From the NCBI RefSeq assembly GCF_001722335.1, contig NZ_MIHA01000030.1, positions 1-52,912 on the forward strand: a stretch of 52,912 nucleotides of DNA. Direction: 5' to 3'. How positions within the stretch are numbered: position 1 is the first letter of the stretch; each line of letters starts with the position of its first letter. The notes under the pieces were generated by a model, which saw only the letters and a list, made by a program, of their open reading frames with translations, did not search any database and was not told the DNA's origin. Of the stretch, positions 28,055-36,515 are shown piece after piece. Source of the DNA: Mycolicibacterium flavescens. GTDB lineage: Bacteria; Actinomycetota; Actinomycetes; Mycobacteriales; Mycobacteriaceae. Made by a program: the position numbers and the translations under genes.

Positions 28055-28825
28055 TCAGGGCGGGCCGTGTGACGTTGCGCGCGGCCGGGATTCGCGCGGC
28101 CGGGATTCGACGGCGACCTCGTCACCGAGGAACGGCTGCGGCAGGCGGGTGCGGCTGAGCCGGCCGGTGCCCGGCACCGACGCCCACACCGCGAACGCCA
28201 GCACGGCGTCGAGCAGCAGCGCCAGCGCCGTCACCATCAGCGCGCCGACCAACGCCACGTGGAACTCGCGGATCTTGATGCCGTCGATGAGGTAGCGGCC
28301 CAGCCCGCCCAGGCTCGCGTAGGCGGCCACCGTCGCGGTCGCCACGATCTGCAGCACCGCGGTGCGCAGCCCGCCCAGGATCAGCGGCAGCGCGATCGGC
28401 GTCTCCACCCGCAGCAGGATGCGCCGCTCGGTCATACCCATCGAGCGGGCCGCGTCGACGACAGCGGGGTCGACGTTGGCGATACCGGCGTAGGTGCCGG
28501 CCAGCAGCGGCGGGATGCCCAGCAGCATCAGCGCCACGGTCGGACCCACCAGACCCAGCCCCCACAGCAGCACGCCGAGCAGCAGCACGCCGAGGGTGGG
28601 CAGGGCGCGCAGGGCGTTGACCCCGGTGACGACGAGGAAGGTGCCGCGGCCGGTGTGCCCGATCAGCATGCCGATCGGGACCGCGACCAGCGCGGAGAAC
28701 ACCACGGCGAGCAGGGTGTAGTGCAGGTGCTCGAGGATGCGGGCGGTCAGGCCTGCGGGTCCACCCCAGTTGTCGGCGGTGAAGATGAACGTCAGCGCCT
28801 GCTGGAGAAAGTTCATCGGGCTCAT
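28055..28825 (-). CDS. proZ: Osmoprotectant ABC transporter permease
   Basis: A 256-aa permease of the glycine betaine/choline/proline class with five to six hydrophobic segments and the EAA-type loop VDAARSMGMTERRILLRVE. ATG 28825 overlaps the stop of proW and is preferred over a start 48 bases further up. The last 15 residues contain a duplicated ESRPR produced by a tandem 15-bp repeat. It is the last gene of the four-gene operon proX-proV-proW-proZ. Confidence 0.88.
   Translation of the reverse strand: MSPMNFLQQALTFIFTADNWGGPAGLTARILEHLHYTLLAVVFSALVAVPIGMLIGHTGRGTFLVVTGVNALRALPTLGVLLLGVLLWGLGLVGPTVALMLLGIPPLLAGTYAGIANVDPAVVDAARSMGMTERRILLRVETPIALPLILGGLRTAVLQIVATATVAAYASLGGLGRYLIDGIKIREFHVALVGALMVTALALLLDAVLAFAVWASVPGTGRLSRTRLPQPFLGDEVAVESRPRESRPRATSHGPP
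28079..28108. repeat. Tandem 15-bp repeat in the proZ 3' end
   Basis: The unit GCGCGGCCGGGATTC occurs twice head to tail with no spacer. It stays in frame and duplicates five residues at the C-terminal tail of the permease. It is probably replication slippage in a tolerant tail. Confidence 0.8.
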
Positions 28826-29490
28826 CCGGTGACCACCTTGCGGGCTGCGGACGGTCGGCCCGTCCTGGTCCACGGGGTCAGCGCCCGGCCGGCCAGCATG
28901 ATCAGCGTGTCGATGACGATCGCCAGCACGAAGATCGCGATGATGCCGGCGACGATCTGGTCACTCTTGTTGGCCTGGTAGCCCTCGGTGAACCAGGTGC
29001 CCAGACCGCCGATGCCGATCACCGAACCGACCGACACCATCGAGATGTTGGTCACCGCGACCACGCGCAGGCTGGCGATGAGGACCGGGACCGCCAGCGG
29101 CAGTTCGACTTTCAGCATCCGGGTCAGCGGCCGGTAGCCGACCGCGGTGGCGGCGTCGAGCACCGTCGGCGACACCGCGTCCAGCGCCTCGGGCACCGCG
29201 CGCACCAGCAGCGCGACGGTGTAGATGGTCAGCGCGACGATCACGTTGGCCTCGTCGAGAATGCGGGTCGGGATGATCAGCGGCAGCACCACGAACAGCG
29301 CCAGCGACGGGATGGTGAACAGGATGCTGGCGGTGACCGTCGTGAGCCGTCGGGCGGTGGTGGTGCGCTGCACCAGCGCGCCCAGCGGGACGGCGATCAG
29401 CAGACCCAGCACGATCGGGATCAGCGACAGCCGCAGGTGGATCAGCGTCAGCGCCCACAGGTCGTCGAGGTGGGTGAACAGGTAGCGCAC
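28822..29490 (-). CDS. proW: Osmoprotectant ABC transporter permease
   Basis: A 222-aa inner-membrane permease with about six hydrophobic segments and the EAA loop LDAATAVGYRPLTRMLKVELP. The companion permease overlaps it by four bases and the ATPase gene ends three bases before it. The two permeases probably form a heterodimer. Confidence 0.9.
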   Translation of the reverse strand: MRYLFTHLDDLWALTLIHLRLSLIPIVLGLLIAVPLGALVQRTTTARRLTTVTASILFTIPSLALFVVLPLIIPTRILDEANVIVALTIYTVALLVRAVPEALDAVSPTVLDAATAVGYRPLTRMLKVELPLAVPVLIASLRVVAVTNISMVSVGSVIGIGGLGTWFTEGYQANKSDQIVAGIIAIFVLAIVIDTLIMLAGRALTPWTRTGRPSAARKVVTG

Positions 29491-29493
29491 GGC

Positions 29494-30600
29494 TCAGCCC
29501 AACTCCGGAACCCGGCGCTGGCGCTCGAGCGCGGCGAGCACGTCCTCGGCGCGCACCCCGCCGGACAACCGCCCGTCTTCGTCGACCGCGACGCCCAGGC
29601 CGCTCGGCGAGGACAGTGCGGCGTCCAGCGCGTTGCGCAGCGTGCCGTCCGGGCGGAATAGCGATCCGCCGCCGATCGTGCTGTCGTAGAGGGTGCCGCC
29701 CTTGCGGTGCACGTCGACCCCGTCGGCGTTGATCCACGCGAACGGTCTGGCGTCCCTGGTCACCAACCGCCAGTCGCCGGAATCCAATTGCAGTGCGTCG
29801 ACTTCTTTTTCGTCGACGCTTCTGACTTCGTGCAGCGGCAGCCCGGTGGCGTGGAAGAACTGCAGGCCGCGGTATCCGCGGTCGGCGCCGACGAATCCGG
29901 CCACCATCTCGTTGGCCGGATTCGACAGCACGAACGACGGTTCGGCGTACTGCTGCAGCACACCGCCGGGGCCGAACACCGCGACCCTGTCGCCCAGCTT
30001 GACCGCCTCGTCGATGTCGTGGGTGACGAACACGATGGTCTTGCGCAGTTCGCCCTGCAGGCGCACGATCTCGGCCTGCAGTTCCTCACGCACGACGGGG
30101 TCGACCGCGCTGAACGGTTCGTCCATCAGCAGGATCGGCGGGTCGGCGGCCAGGGCGCGGGCCACCCCGACGCGCTGCTGCTGCCCACCGGACAGCTGCG
30201 CCGGGTAGCGGTTGGCCAGCTTGGGGTCCAGGCCCACCCGCTCCATCACGTCGAGCGCGGATTTGCGTGCGCGTCGGCGGGATTCACCGCGCAGCACCGG
30301 TACGGTGGCGACGTTGTCGACGACCCGCAGGTGCGGCATCAGGCCCGCGCTCTGGATGACGTAGCCGATACCGAGGCGCAGCTTGACCGGGTCGACGGTG
30401 GAGATGTCGTTGCCGTCGACGGTCAACGTGCCCGAGGTCGGTTCGATCATCCGGTTGATCATCCGCATCGAGGTGGTCTTACCGCAGCCCGACGGGCCGA
30501 CGAACACGGTCAGCGTGCCCTGCGGCACCTCGAGGGTGAGGTCGTCGACCGCCACCGTGCCGTCGGGGTACCGCTTGGTGACGTTCTCGAACGTGATCAC
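29494..30600 (-). CDS. proV: Osmoprotectant ABC transporter ATP-binding protein with CBS domain
   Basis: A 368-aa ABC ATPase. Walker A is GPSGCGKTT, the signature LSGGQQQR, Walker B ILLMDEPFSAVDP, and the switch VTHDIDEA. The C-terminal 100 residues (from about 270) resemble one CBS module, which in OpuA-type importers senses ionic strength. The start is GTG 30600, overlapping the stop of the binding-protein gene (GTGA). Confidence 0.9.
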   Translation of the reverse strand: MITFENVTKRYPDGTVAVDDLTLEVPQGTLTVFVGPSGCGKTTSMRMINRMIEPTSGTLTVDGNDISTVDPVKLRLGIGYVIQSAGLMPHLRVVDNVATVPVLRGESRRRARKSALDVMERVGLDPKLANRYPAQLSGGQQQRVGVARALAADPPILLMDEPFSAVDPVVREELQAEIVRLQGELRKTIVFVTHDIDEAVKLGDRVAVFGPGGVLQQYAEPSFVLSNPANEMVAGFVGADRGYRGLQFFHATGLPLHEVRSVDEKEVDALQLDSGDWRLVTRDARPFAWINADGVDVHRKGGTLYDSTIGGGSLFRPDGTLRNALDAALSSPSGLGVAVDEDGRLSGGVRAEDVLAALERQRRVPELG

Positions 30601-31565
30601 TTCTGTCCCATCGGTTTGTCGAAACCGTTGTCGGTGATCCACTTTCGGGCGGCTTCGTCGGGGTCGACACCCTGGTTTCCCTCGACCGAGGTGTTGAGTT
30701 CGATCAGCGCCTCGGTGGTCATCTTCGCGCTGACCGCGTCGAGCACGGTCTTGAGCGGGGTGGACATCTTCTGCGACGCCACCAGCGGGACGACGTTGGC
30801 GGCCAGGAACACGTTCTTCGGGTCCTCGAGCACCACCAGGCGGCTCTGCTCGATCGCCGGCGAGGTGCTGAAGACGTTGGCGGCGGTGATCGCACCGCTG
30901 TTGAGCGCCTGCACGGTCGCGGGCCCGCCGCCGTCGCTGATCGCGACGAAGTTCGCCGGTGCGATGTCGAGACCGTACTTGTCCTTGAGGCCGACCAGAC
31001 CGGTGACACGGGTCTGAAACTCCGACGGCCCACCGACTTTCACCTCCGCCGAGTGCTCGGCGAGGTCGGCGATGGTCTTGAGGTTCCACTTCTGCGCGGT
31101 CGCCTCGCTGACGGCCAGGGTGTCCTTGTCCTCGGCGGGCGACGGGAACAGGATCGACAGGTCGCCGGGCAGCGCCTTGAGCAACGCGATCAGCACGTCG
31201 TCCGGTGTCGTCGCCGTGGCCTCGGGGTCGAAGTACTGCAGCAGGTTGCCGGTGTACTCGGGGATCAGGTCGATGGAGTGGTCCTGCACCGCCGGGATGT
31301 AGGTTTCGCGGCTGCCGATGCCGAACTGGCGGCGCACGGTGAAGTCGTTGGCCTCCAGCGCCTGGGCGTAGATCTCCGCGACGATCTTGGACTCGGTGAA
31401 GTCCGCGGACCCGACCGCGATGGTCTTCAGGTCGCCGGAGATCTCCCCGCCGCCGAGCGGGTTGGAGCTGCCGCAGCCTGCGGCGACGAGGACGATGAGG
31501 GAGACCAGCGCCGCGACGGAAAAGGCGGGCCGACCTCGCGGCGGCCTCGCCAAGGGGGGCGTCAT
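30597..31565 (-). CDS. proX: Osmoprotectant-binding lipoprotein
   Basis: A 322-aa ProX/OpuCC-type binding protein with a signal ending in lipobox VAAGC and mature pattern IAVGSADFTESKIVAEIYAQ, RETYIPAVQ and IPEYTGNLLQYF. It presents glycine betaine, choline or proline to the ProVWZ complex. ATG 31565 is chosen as the first codon before the signal; a long upstream extension is not signal-like. First gene of the operon. Confidence 0.9.
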   Translation of the reverse strand: MTPPLARPPRGRPAFSVAALVSLIVLVAAGCGSSNPLGGGEISGDLKTIAVGSADFTESKIVAEIYAQALEANDFTVRRQFGIGSRETYIPAVQDHSIDLIPEYTGNLLQYFDPEATATTPDDVLIALLKALPGDLSILFPSPAEDKDTLAVSEATAQKWNLKTIADLAEHSAEVKVGGPSEFQTRVTGLVGLKDKYGLDIAPANFVAISDGGGPATVQALNSGAITAANVFSTSPAIEQSRLVVLEDPKNVFLAANVVPLVASQKMSTPLKTVLDAVSAKMTTEALIELNTSVEGNQGVDPDEAARKWITDNGFDKPMGQK

Positions 31566-31679
31566 GAACTCGACAGTATCGAGATCGCCGCTGCTCCGCG
31601 CGCCTTTGTCGCGCGACGAGTGTGGGCCGGGAATGCCAAACTGGTTTCTTCGCAGCCGGGAACGGCAAAGATGGGGGCT

Positions 31680-32069
31680 ATGAGTACCGATCCGTACGGG
31701 CCGTCGGCGCGCAACGAGCCGGAGCCGTTTGATCCGCCGAATCCGGGGCCCCCGGTCCCGCCGAGCGACGCCGAGCTCGCCGACCGCGACCCGTCGGCCG
31801 CCAAGGATGTGCACTTCACCCGGGCCGCCGCGCTGTGGTCGGCGGTGATCGCCGGCTTCCTGGTCCTGGTGATCCTTTTGATATTCATCGCGCAGAACAC
31901 CGAGTCCGCCCAGTTCGCGTTCCTGGGGTGGCGGTGGGATCTGCCGCTGGGGGTGGCGATCCTGTTCGCCGCGGTGGGCGGCGGGCTGATCACCGCGCTG
32001 GCCGGGGCCGCGCGGATCTTCCAGCTGCGCCGCGCCGCGAAGAAGAACTACAAAGCCGCGATGCGTTAG
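31680..32069 (+). CDS. LapA-domain (DUF1049) membrane protein
   Basis: A 129-aa protein. The Pro-rich acidic N-terminus (about 1-48) is followed by two TM helices (about 53-75 and 90-112) linked by AQNTESAQFAFLGWRW, the typical lipopolysaccharide assembly protein A-like motif, and a basic tail. It matches Rv3760 by position. ATG 31680 begins the natural N-terminus. Function in mycobacteria is unknown. Confidence 0.82.
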   Translation: MSTDPYGPSARNEPEPFDPPNPGPPVPPSDAELADRDPSAAKDVHFTRAAALWSAVIAGFLVLVILLIFIAQNTESAQFAFLGWRWDLPLGVAILFAAVGGGLITALAGAARIFQLRRAAKKNYKAAMR

Positions 32070-33091
32070 TTGAGCTCGGCCAGCCCGGCGGCGATCAGCG
32101 GGGCGACCGCGTCGTCGACCTTGTCGATGTCGTCGGACACGCCGCCGCCGACCCGGCCGCGGTAGGCGATGCCGGCGGCGATGATCGCCAGCTTGAAGTA
32201 CGCCAGCGCCATGTAGAAGTCCCAGTGGTCCAGCGGATGCCCGGCCGCGACCGAATAGCGTTGTGCGAGTTCGTCAGCCGTCGGGATCATCGGTGACGCC
32301 CACGCCGCATCCGAGTGCACGAGGTTGAACATGGGGTGGCGGTAGACGCACATCAGCGCGGCGTCGCTGACCGGGTCGCCGAGCGTCGACATCTCCCAGT
32401 CCAGCACCGCGAGCACCTTGGTGGGGTCGGTGGCGTCGAGCATGGTGTTGTCGATCCGGTAGTCGCCGTGCACGATCGCGCTGCGGCTCTGCGCCGGAAT
32501 CTTTTCGGCCAGCGCCGAATGCAGACGTTTGACGTCGTCGTCGCGTTCGTCCCCGTCGCGGCGGACCAGCTCCCACTGCCCGCCCCACCGTCGTACCTGC
32601 CGTTCGAGGTAGCCGGTCGGCTTGCCGAAGTCGCCGAGCCCGACCTCCTCGGGGTCGACCGAGTGCAGGTCGGCGAGCACCTTGATCAGCGCGTCGACGC
32701 AGGCGCTCACCGCCGCCTGATCGCCGATCGCCTCGAGTTCGGGGGTGTGCCGGATGACCCGGCCGGGCACGTACTCGACCATCTGGAACGGGGCGCCGAG
32801 CACGGAGTCGTCGTTGCGCATGGTGACCGCGCGGGCGACCGGTACCGCGGTGTCCTTGAGGGCGGCCACCACCCGGTACTCGCGGGCCATGTCGTGCGCC
32901 GACGGGGTCAGCCCGTGCAGCGGCGGTCTGCGCAGCACCCACTTGGACGCGTCGTCGAACACCAGGAACGTCAGGTTGGAGCGGCCGCCGGAGATCAGCT
33001 CGGCGCGCAGGTCACCGTCGCGGGGGATGCCCTCGGAACGCAGGTGACGGTCAAGGGCGTCGAGGTCGAGCCCGTCGAGCGAGATTGTCAC
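32066..33091 (-). CDS. APH-like phosphotransferase family protein
   Basis: A 341-aa aminoglycoside-phosphotransferase-fold kinase. The catalytic loop is IVHGDYRIDNTML and the metal-binding motif is VLDWEMSTLGDP. It belongs to the group fused or linked to acyl-CoA dehydrogenases (ACAD10/11-like), and the M. tuberculosis equivalent in this position is labelled fadE36 despite its kinase fold. It probably phosphorylates a hydroxyacyl substrate. Its stop overlaps the 3' end of the LapA-like gene by four bases. Confidence 0.82.
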   Translation of the reverse strand: MTISLDGLDLDALDRHLRSEGIPRDGDLRAELISGGRSNLTFLVFDDASKWVLRRPPLHGLTPSAHDMAREYRVVAALKDTAVPVARAVTMRNDDSVLGAPFQMVEYVPGRVIRHTPELEAIGDQAAVSACVDALIKVLADLHSVDPEEVGLGDFGKPTGYLERQVRRWGGQWELVRRDGDERDDDVKRLHSALAEKIPAQSRSAIVHGDYRIDNTMLDATDPTKVLAVLDWEMSTLGDPVSDAALMCVYRHPMFNLVHSDAAWASPMIPTADELAQRYSVAAGHPLDHWDFYMALAYFKLAIIAAGIAYRGRVGGGVSDDIDKVDDAVAPLIAAGLAELN

Positions 33092-33100
33092 CGCACTTGT

Positions 33101-33703
33101 CTACCACTGCTGATTTCTGGGCAGCAGGTCCCATACGTGCTCGGTGGAGTTGATGCCGGCGACGAAGAAGGTGTTGCGCGACGACGACCACAGCACGCGG
33201 GTGACGCCCGCGTAGTCGACCTGCGCGCACAGCAGCCGCTCGGTGCCCATCACCTTGTGCACGACCGCGTTGATCACCCCGCCGTGACTGAACAGCGCGA
33301 CGGTGTCCTCGCGGCCTGCGCTACGGACGATGTCGTCGACGCCGGCCTGCACCCGTTCGACGAACGCGTCCGCGTCGACGTTGCCGGGCAGGTCGCCGTT
33401 GGCCAGCCGCTGCATGTCCTCGTTGGAGATCTGCTCGACCGGGGTGTAGTGCGACAGGTCGCGGTCGTACTCGGCGAGGCGGTCGTCGATGTCGATGGGC
33501 AGGCCGAGCGCGTCGGCGACCGGTTGGGCGGTCTGGATCGCGCGCTTCTGCGGGCTGCTGACCAGCCGCGTGATCGGGTAGCGGGCCAGCGCGTCGGGCA
33601 GCCGTTTGGCCTGTTCGATGCCGTCCTCGGACAGGTCGGGATCCGAGCCCTGGCCGGGTTCGCTGCGGAGCGGCAACGCGTGACGAATGATGAGCAACTG
33701 CAC
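33101..33703 (-). CDS. Histidine phosphatase-family protein
   Basis: A 200-aa phosphoglycerate-mutase-like phosphatase. The RHG-type motif appears as IIRHALPLRSE near the N-terminus and the second histidine as FSHGGVIN. Substrate unknown. The GTG start lies 18 bases from the divergent SDR start, so one or both mRNAs must be almost leaderless. Confidence 0.85.
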   Translation of the reverse strand: MQLLIIRHALPLRSEPGQGSDPDLSEDGIEQAKRLPDALARYPITRLVSSPQKRAIQTAQPVADALGLPIDIDDRLAEYDRDLSHYTPVEQISNEDMQRLANGDLPGNVDADAFVERVQAGVDDIVRSAGREDTVALFSHGGVINAVVHKVMGTERLLCAQVDYAGVTRVLWSSSRNTFFVAGINSTEHVWDLLPRNQQW

Positions 33704-33721
33704 CGTGCCACCATATGGCCC

Positions 33722-34486
33722 ATGAGTTCATTCGCGGGCACGCTGTTCGACCTCACGGACCGGGTGGTGCTGGTCACCGGCGGCAGTCGCGGGCTGGGCC
33801 GCGAGATGGCTTTCGCGGCGGCGCGTTGCGGCGCCGACGTCGTGATCGCCAGCCGCAAGTACGAAACCTGTGTGGCCACCGCCGAGGAGATCACCGCCGA
33901 GACCGGCCGCGCGGCGATGCCGTACGGGGTGCACGTGGGCCGCTGGGATGAGCTCGACGGGCTGGTCGACGCCGCGTACGACCGCTTCGGCAAGGTCGAC
34001 GTGCTGATCAACAACGCGGGCATGTCGCCACTGTACGAGTCGCTGACCTCGGTGTCGGAGAAGCTGTTCGACTCGGTGATGAACCTGAACTTCAAGGGGC
34101 CGTTCCGGTTGTCGGCGCTCGTCGGGGAGCGGATGGTGGCCGACGGCGGCGGGTCGATCATCAACGTCAGCACGAGCGGGTCGCGGCGACCGGACGCGCA
34201 CATGCTGCCGTATGCGGCGTCCAAGGCCGGGCTCAACGCGTTGACCGAGGGGTTCGCGTTGGCGTTCGGGCCGACGGTGCGGGTGAACACGCTGATGCCG
34301 GGGCCGTTTCTGACCGATGTGAGCAAGGCGTGGGACATGGAGGCGACGGTCGCGGGGGTGCAGCACTTCGCGCTCAAGCGGTTGGGCAACCCGCCGGAGA
34401 TCGTCGGGGCGGCGCTGTATCTGATGTCGGACGCGTCGAGCTACACGTCGGGTTCGATAATCCGGGTCGACGGCGGCATGCCATAG
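33722..34486 (+). CDS. Short-chain dehydrogenase/reductase
   Basis: A 254-aa classical SDR. The cofactor loop is TGGSRGLG, NNAG is at the central strand, the catalytic Ser is in INVSTSGS and the YAASK active-site motif follows. It is NAD(P)-dependent; substrate unknown. A copy of the intergenic palindromic repeat begins 18 bases after its stop. Confidence 0.88.
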   Translation: MSSFAGTLFDLTDRVVLVTGGSRGLGREMAFAAARCGADVVIASRKYETCVATAEEITAETGRAAMPYGVHVGRWDELDGLVDAAYDRFGKVDVLINNAGMSPLYESLTSVSEKLFDSVMNLNFKGPFRLSALVGERMVADGGGSIINVSTSGSRRPDAHMLPYAASKAGLNALTEGFALAFGPTVRVNTLMPGPFLTDVSKAWDMEATVAGVQHFALKRLGNPPEIVGAALYLMSDASSYTSGSIIRVDGGMP

Positions 34487-34503
34487 CTCTCTTTATCTTT
34501 CTG

Positions 34504-34568
34504 CGCCGAACGTGGGTTACCCGCACATATTTCGGCCTCGAAGCGTGCATCGACCCCACACTCGGCGG
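34504..34568. repeat. Intergenic palindromic repeat, copy B
   Basis: A 65-base element with the same order of conserved blocks as 15676-15738 read in reverse: CGAACGTGGGTTACCCGCAC, then a divergent centre, then CGTGCATCGA and CCCACACTCGGCGG. It lies in the gap between the SDR and the convergent alkylsulfatase. Confidence 0.6.
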
Positions 34569-34576
34569 AGGTGTGG

Positions 34577-36454
34577 TTACGGCGTGATGATGTTGAAGCC
34601 GGAATCGGGGCGGTCGATCACCGCCAGAATCGCCTGCGGCGCCTCGGCGTCGCCGCTGATGTCTAGGCCCGGTGAGGTCTGGTCGCCCGCGGCGAGCGCC
34701 ATCAGGCGCATCCGGTTCGCCAGCCGAACGGTGGCGTGCGCCGACGCCGGATCCGCGGCGGCCTTGCGGTGGATCAGCACGCCGTTGCGCAGCGTCAGCC
34801 GGTAGTTGGCTGCCGTGTCGGAGAACGTGATGTCGACCGCGATGTCGAGATCCCATGCGCGCGGGCCGTTCACGTTGATGGCCAACGCGTCGAACATCTG
34901 CTCCGGCGTCAGCTGCGCGAGGATCGTCGGCGACGCGCTCTGAGTCGGGGTGCCGAAGCTGCCGTCGCGCAGTTCGGTCGCACCGGAGAGGAAGAAGTTG
35001 CGCCACACGCCGTTCTCGGCTCCGTAGGCGAGCTGTTCTAGCGTGTCGGCGTACAGGTCGCGAGCCGGGCCGTGCTGCTCGTCGGTGAAGATGACGTGAT
35101 CTAGAAGTGTTGCTGCCCAACGATAATCACCGCCGTCGAAGGCGGCGCGAGCCAGTTCGACGACGCGGTCCGGCCCGCCCATCGCCTCGACGTATCGCGG
35201 GCCGATCGCCTCCGGCGGATGCGCCCACAGCCGGCCGGGGTTGCCGTCGAACCAGCCCATGTAGCGCTGGTAGACGGCCTTGACGTTGTGGCTGACCGAA
35301 CCGTAGTAGCCGTGGGTGTGCCACGCCTTCTGAAGCGCCGGCGGCATCGCGAAATCCTCGGCGATCTCGATTCCGGTGTACCCCTGGTTGAGTTGACGCA
35401 ACGTCTGGTCATGCAGGTAGGCATACAGATCCCGTTGCAGCGAAAGGTATTCGATGATTCGCTCCCGGCCCCACGTCGGCCAGTGGTGGGAGGCGAAGAC
35501 GACGTCGGCGCGGTCGGCGAAGCGCTCGATCGCCTCGGTCAGATACCCCGCCCAGCCGTGCGGGTCGCGCACCAGCGCACCGCGCAGCGTCAGCAGGTTG
35601 TGCAGGTTGTGGGTGGCGTTCTCGGCCATGCACAGCGCGCGGAACTTCGGGAAGTAGAAGTGCATCTCGGCGGGCGCCTCGGTGCCGGGCGCCATCTGGA
35701 ACTCGATCTCGACGCCGTCGACGGTGTGCGTCTCGCCGGTTCGCCGGATGTCGACCGTCGGCACGATCAGCGCCACCTCGCCCGTCGACCCGACCTGGCC
35801 GAGACCGCAACCGACCTGCCCCTGCGGGCCGCGGGCCAGCGCCGCGCCGTACATGTAACCGGCCCGCCGGGCCATCGCGGTGCCTGCGTACACGTTCTCC
35901 TGCACCGCGTGTTCGGCGAAGTGTTCGGGCGCGATCACCGCGACCCGCCCGGCGTCGACTTCGGACTGGCTCGTGACACCCAGAACACCGCCGAAATGGT
36001 CGACGTGGCTGTGGGTGTAGATCACCGCGACGACGGGGCGGTCACCGCGGTGCGCCCGGTACAACCCCAACGCGGCCGCCGCGGTCTCGGTGGAGATCAA
36101 CGGGTCGATGACGATCACGCCGGTGTCGCCCTCGACGAACGTGATGTTCGACAGGTCCAGACCGCGCACCTGATAGATGCCTTGGACGACCTCGTAGAGG
36201 CCCTGTTTCGCGCACAGCTGCGACTGCCGCCACAGGCTGGGATGCACGGACGTCGGCGCATCGGCGGCCAGGAACGAGTAGGCATCGTTGTCCCAGACCA
36301 CCCGGCCGTCGCCGGCGGTGACCACACAGGGCTCGAGGGCGGCGATGAACCCGCGGTCGGCGTCGTCGAAGTCCGCGGTGTCGTCGAACGGCAGTGCAGC
36401 GAGGTGACTGCGGTGGGCGGACTCGATGACGGCGGCGGGCGGCTTCTGCGGCAT
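34577..36454 (-). CDS. Alkylsulfatase, metallo-beta-lactamase type
   Basis: A 625-aa SdsA1-like enzyme that hydrolyses alkyl sulfates to alcohol and sulfate. The zinc motif THSHVDH (His148, His150, Asp152, His153) is followed by the ENATHNLHNLLTLRG region. A dimerisation domain and a C-terminal SCP2-like domain (about 500-625) complete the known architecture. It has no signal peptide, unlike secreted SdsA1, so it is likely cytosolic. Rv3762c is the corresponding M. tuberculosis gene. Confidence 0.92.
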   Translation of the reverse strand: MPQKPPAAVIESAHRSHLAALPFDDTADFDDADRGFIAALEPCVVTAGDGRVVWDNDAYSFLAADAPTSVHPSLWRQSQLCAKQGLYEVVQGIYQVRGLDLSNITFVEGDTGVIVIDPLISTETAAAALGLYRAHRGDRPVVAVIYTHSHVDHFGGVLGVTSQSEVDAGRVAVIAPEHFAEHAVQENVYAGTAMARRAGYMYGAALARGPQGQVGCGLGQVGSTGEVALIVPTVDIRRTGETHTVDGVEIEFQMAPGTEAPAEMHFYFPKFRALCMAENATHNLHNLLTLRGALVRDPHGWAGYLTEAIERFADRADVVFASHHWPTWGRERIIEYLSLQRDLYAYLHDQTLRQLNQGYTGIEIAEDFAMPPALQKAWHTHGYYGSVSHNVKAVYQRYMGWFDGNPGRLWAHPPEAIGPRYVEAMGGPDRVVELARAAFDGGDYRWAATLLDHVIFTDEQHGPARDLYADTLEQLAYGAENGVWRNFFLSGATELRDGSFGTPTQSASPTILAQLTPEQMFDALAINVNGPRAWDLDIAVDITFSDTAANYRLTLRNGVLIHRKAAADPASAHATVRLANRMRLMALAAGDQTSPGLDISGDAEAPQAILAVIDRPDSGFNIITP

Positions 36455-36515
36455 ACCGCCACGATATTCATCTGGGCGTCAACGCACTCCGGTATTGCTT
36501 CAACGACTTTGGCGG

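Noticed and set aside
29494..31668. 724-codon minus-strand frame including proV
   Set aside because: Only the last 368 residues are an ABC ATPase; the rest overlaps proX in another frame.
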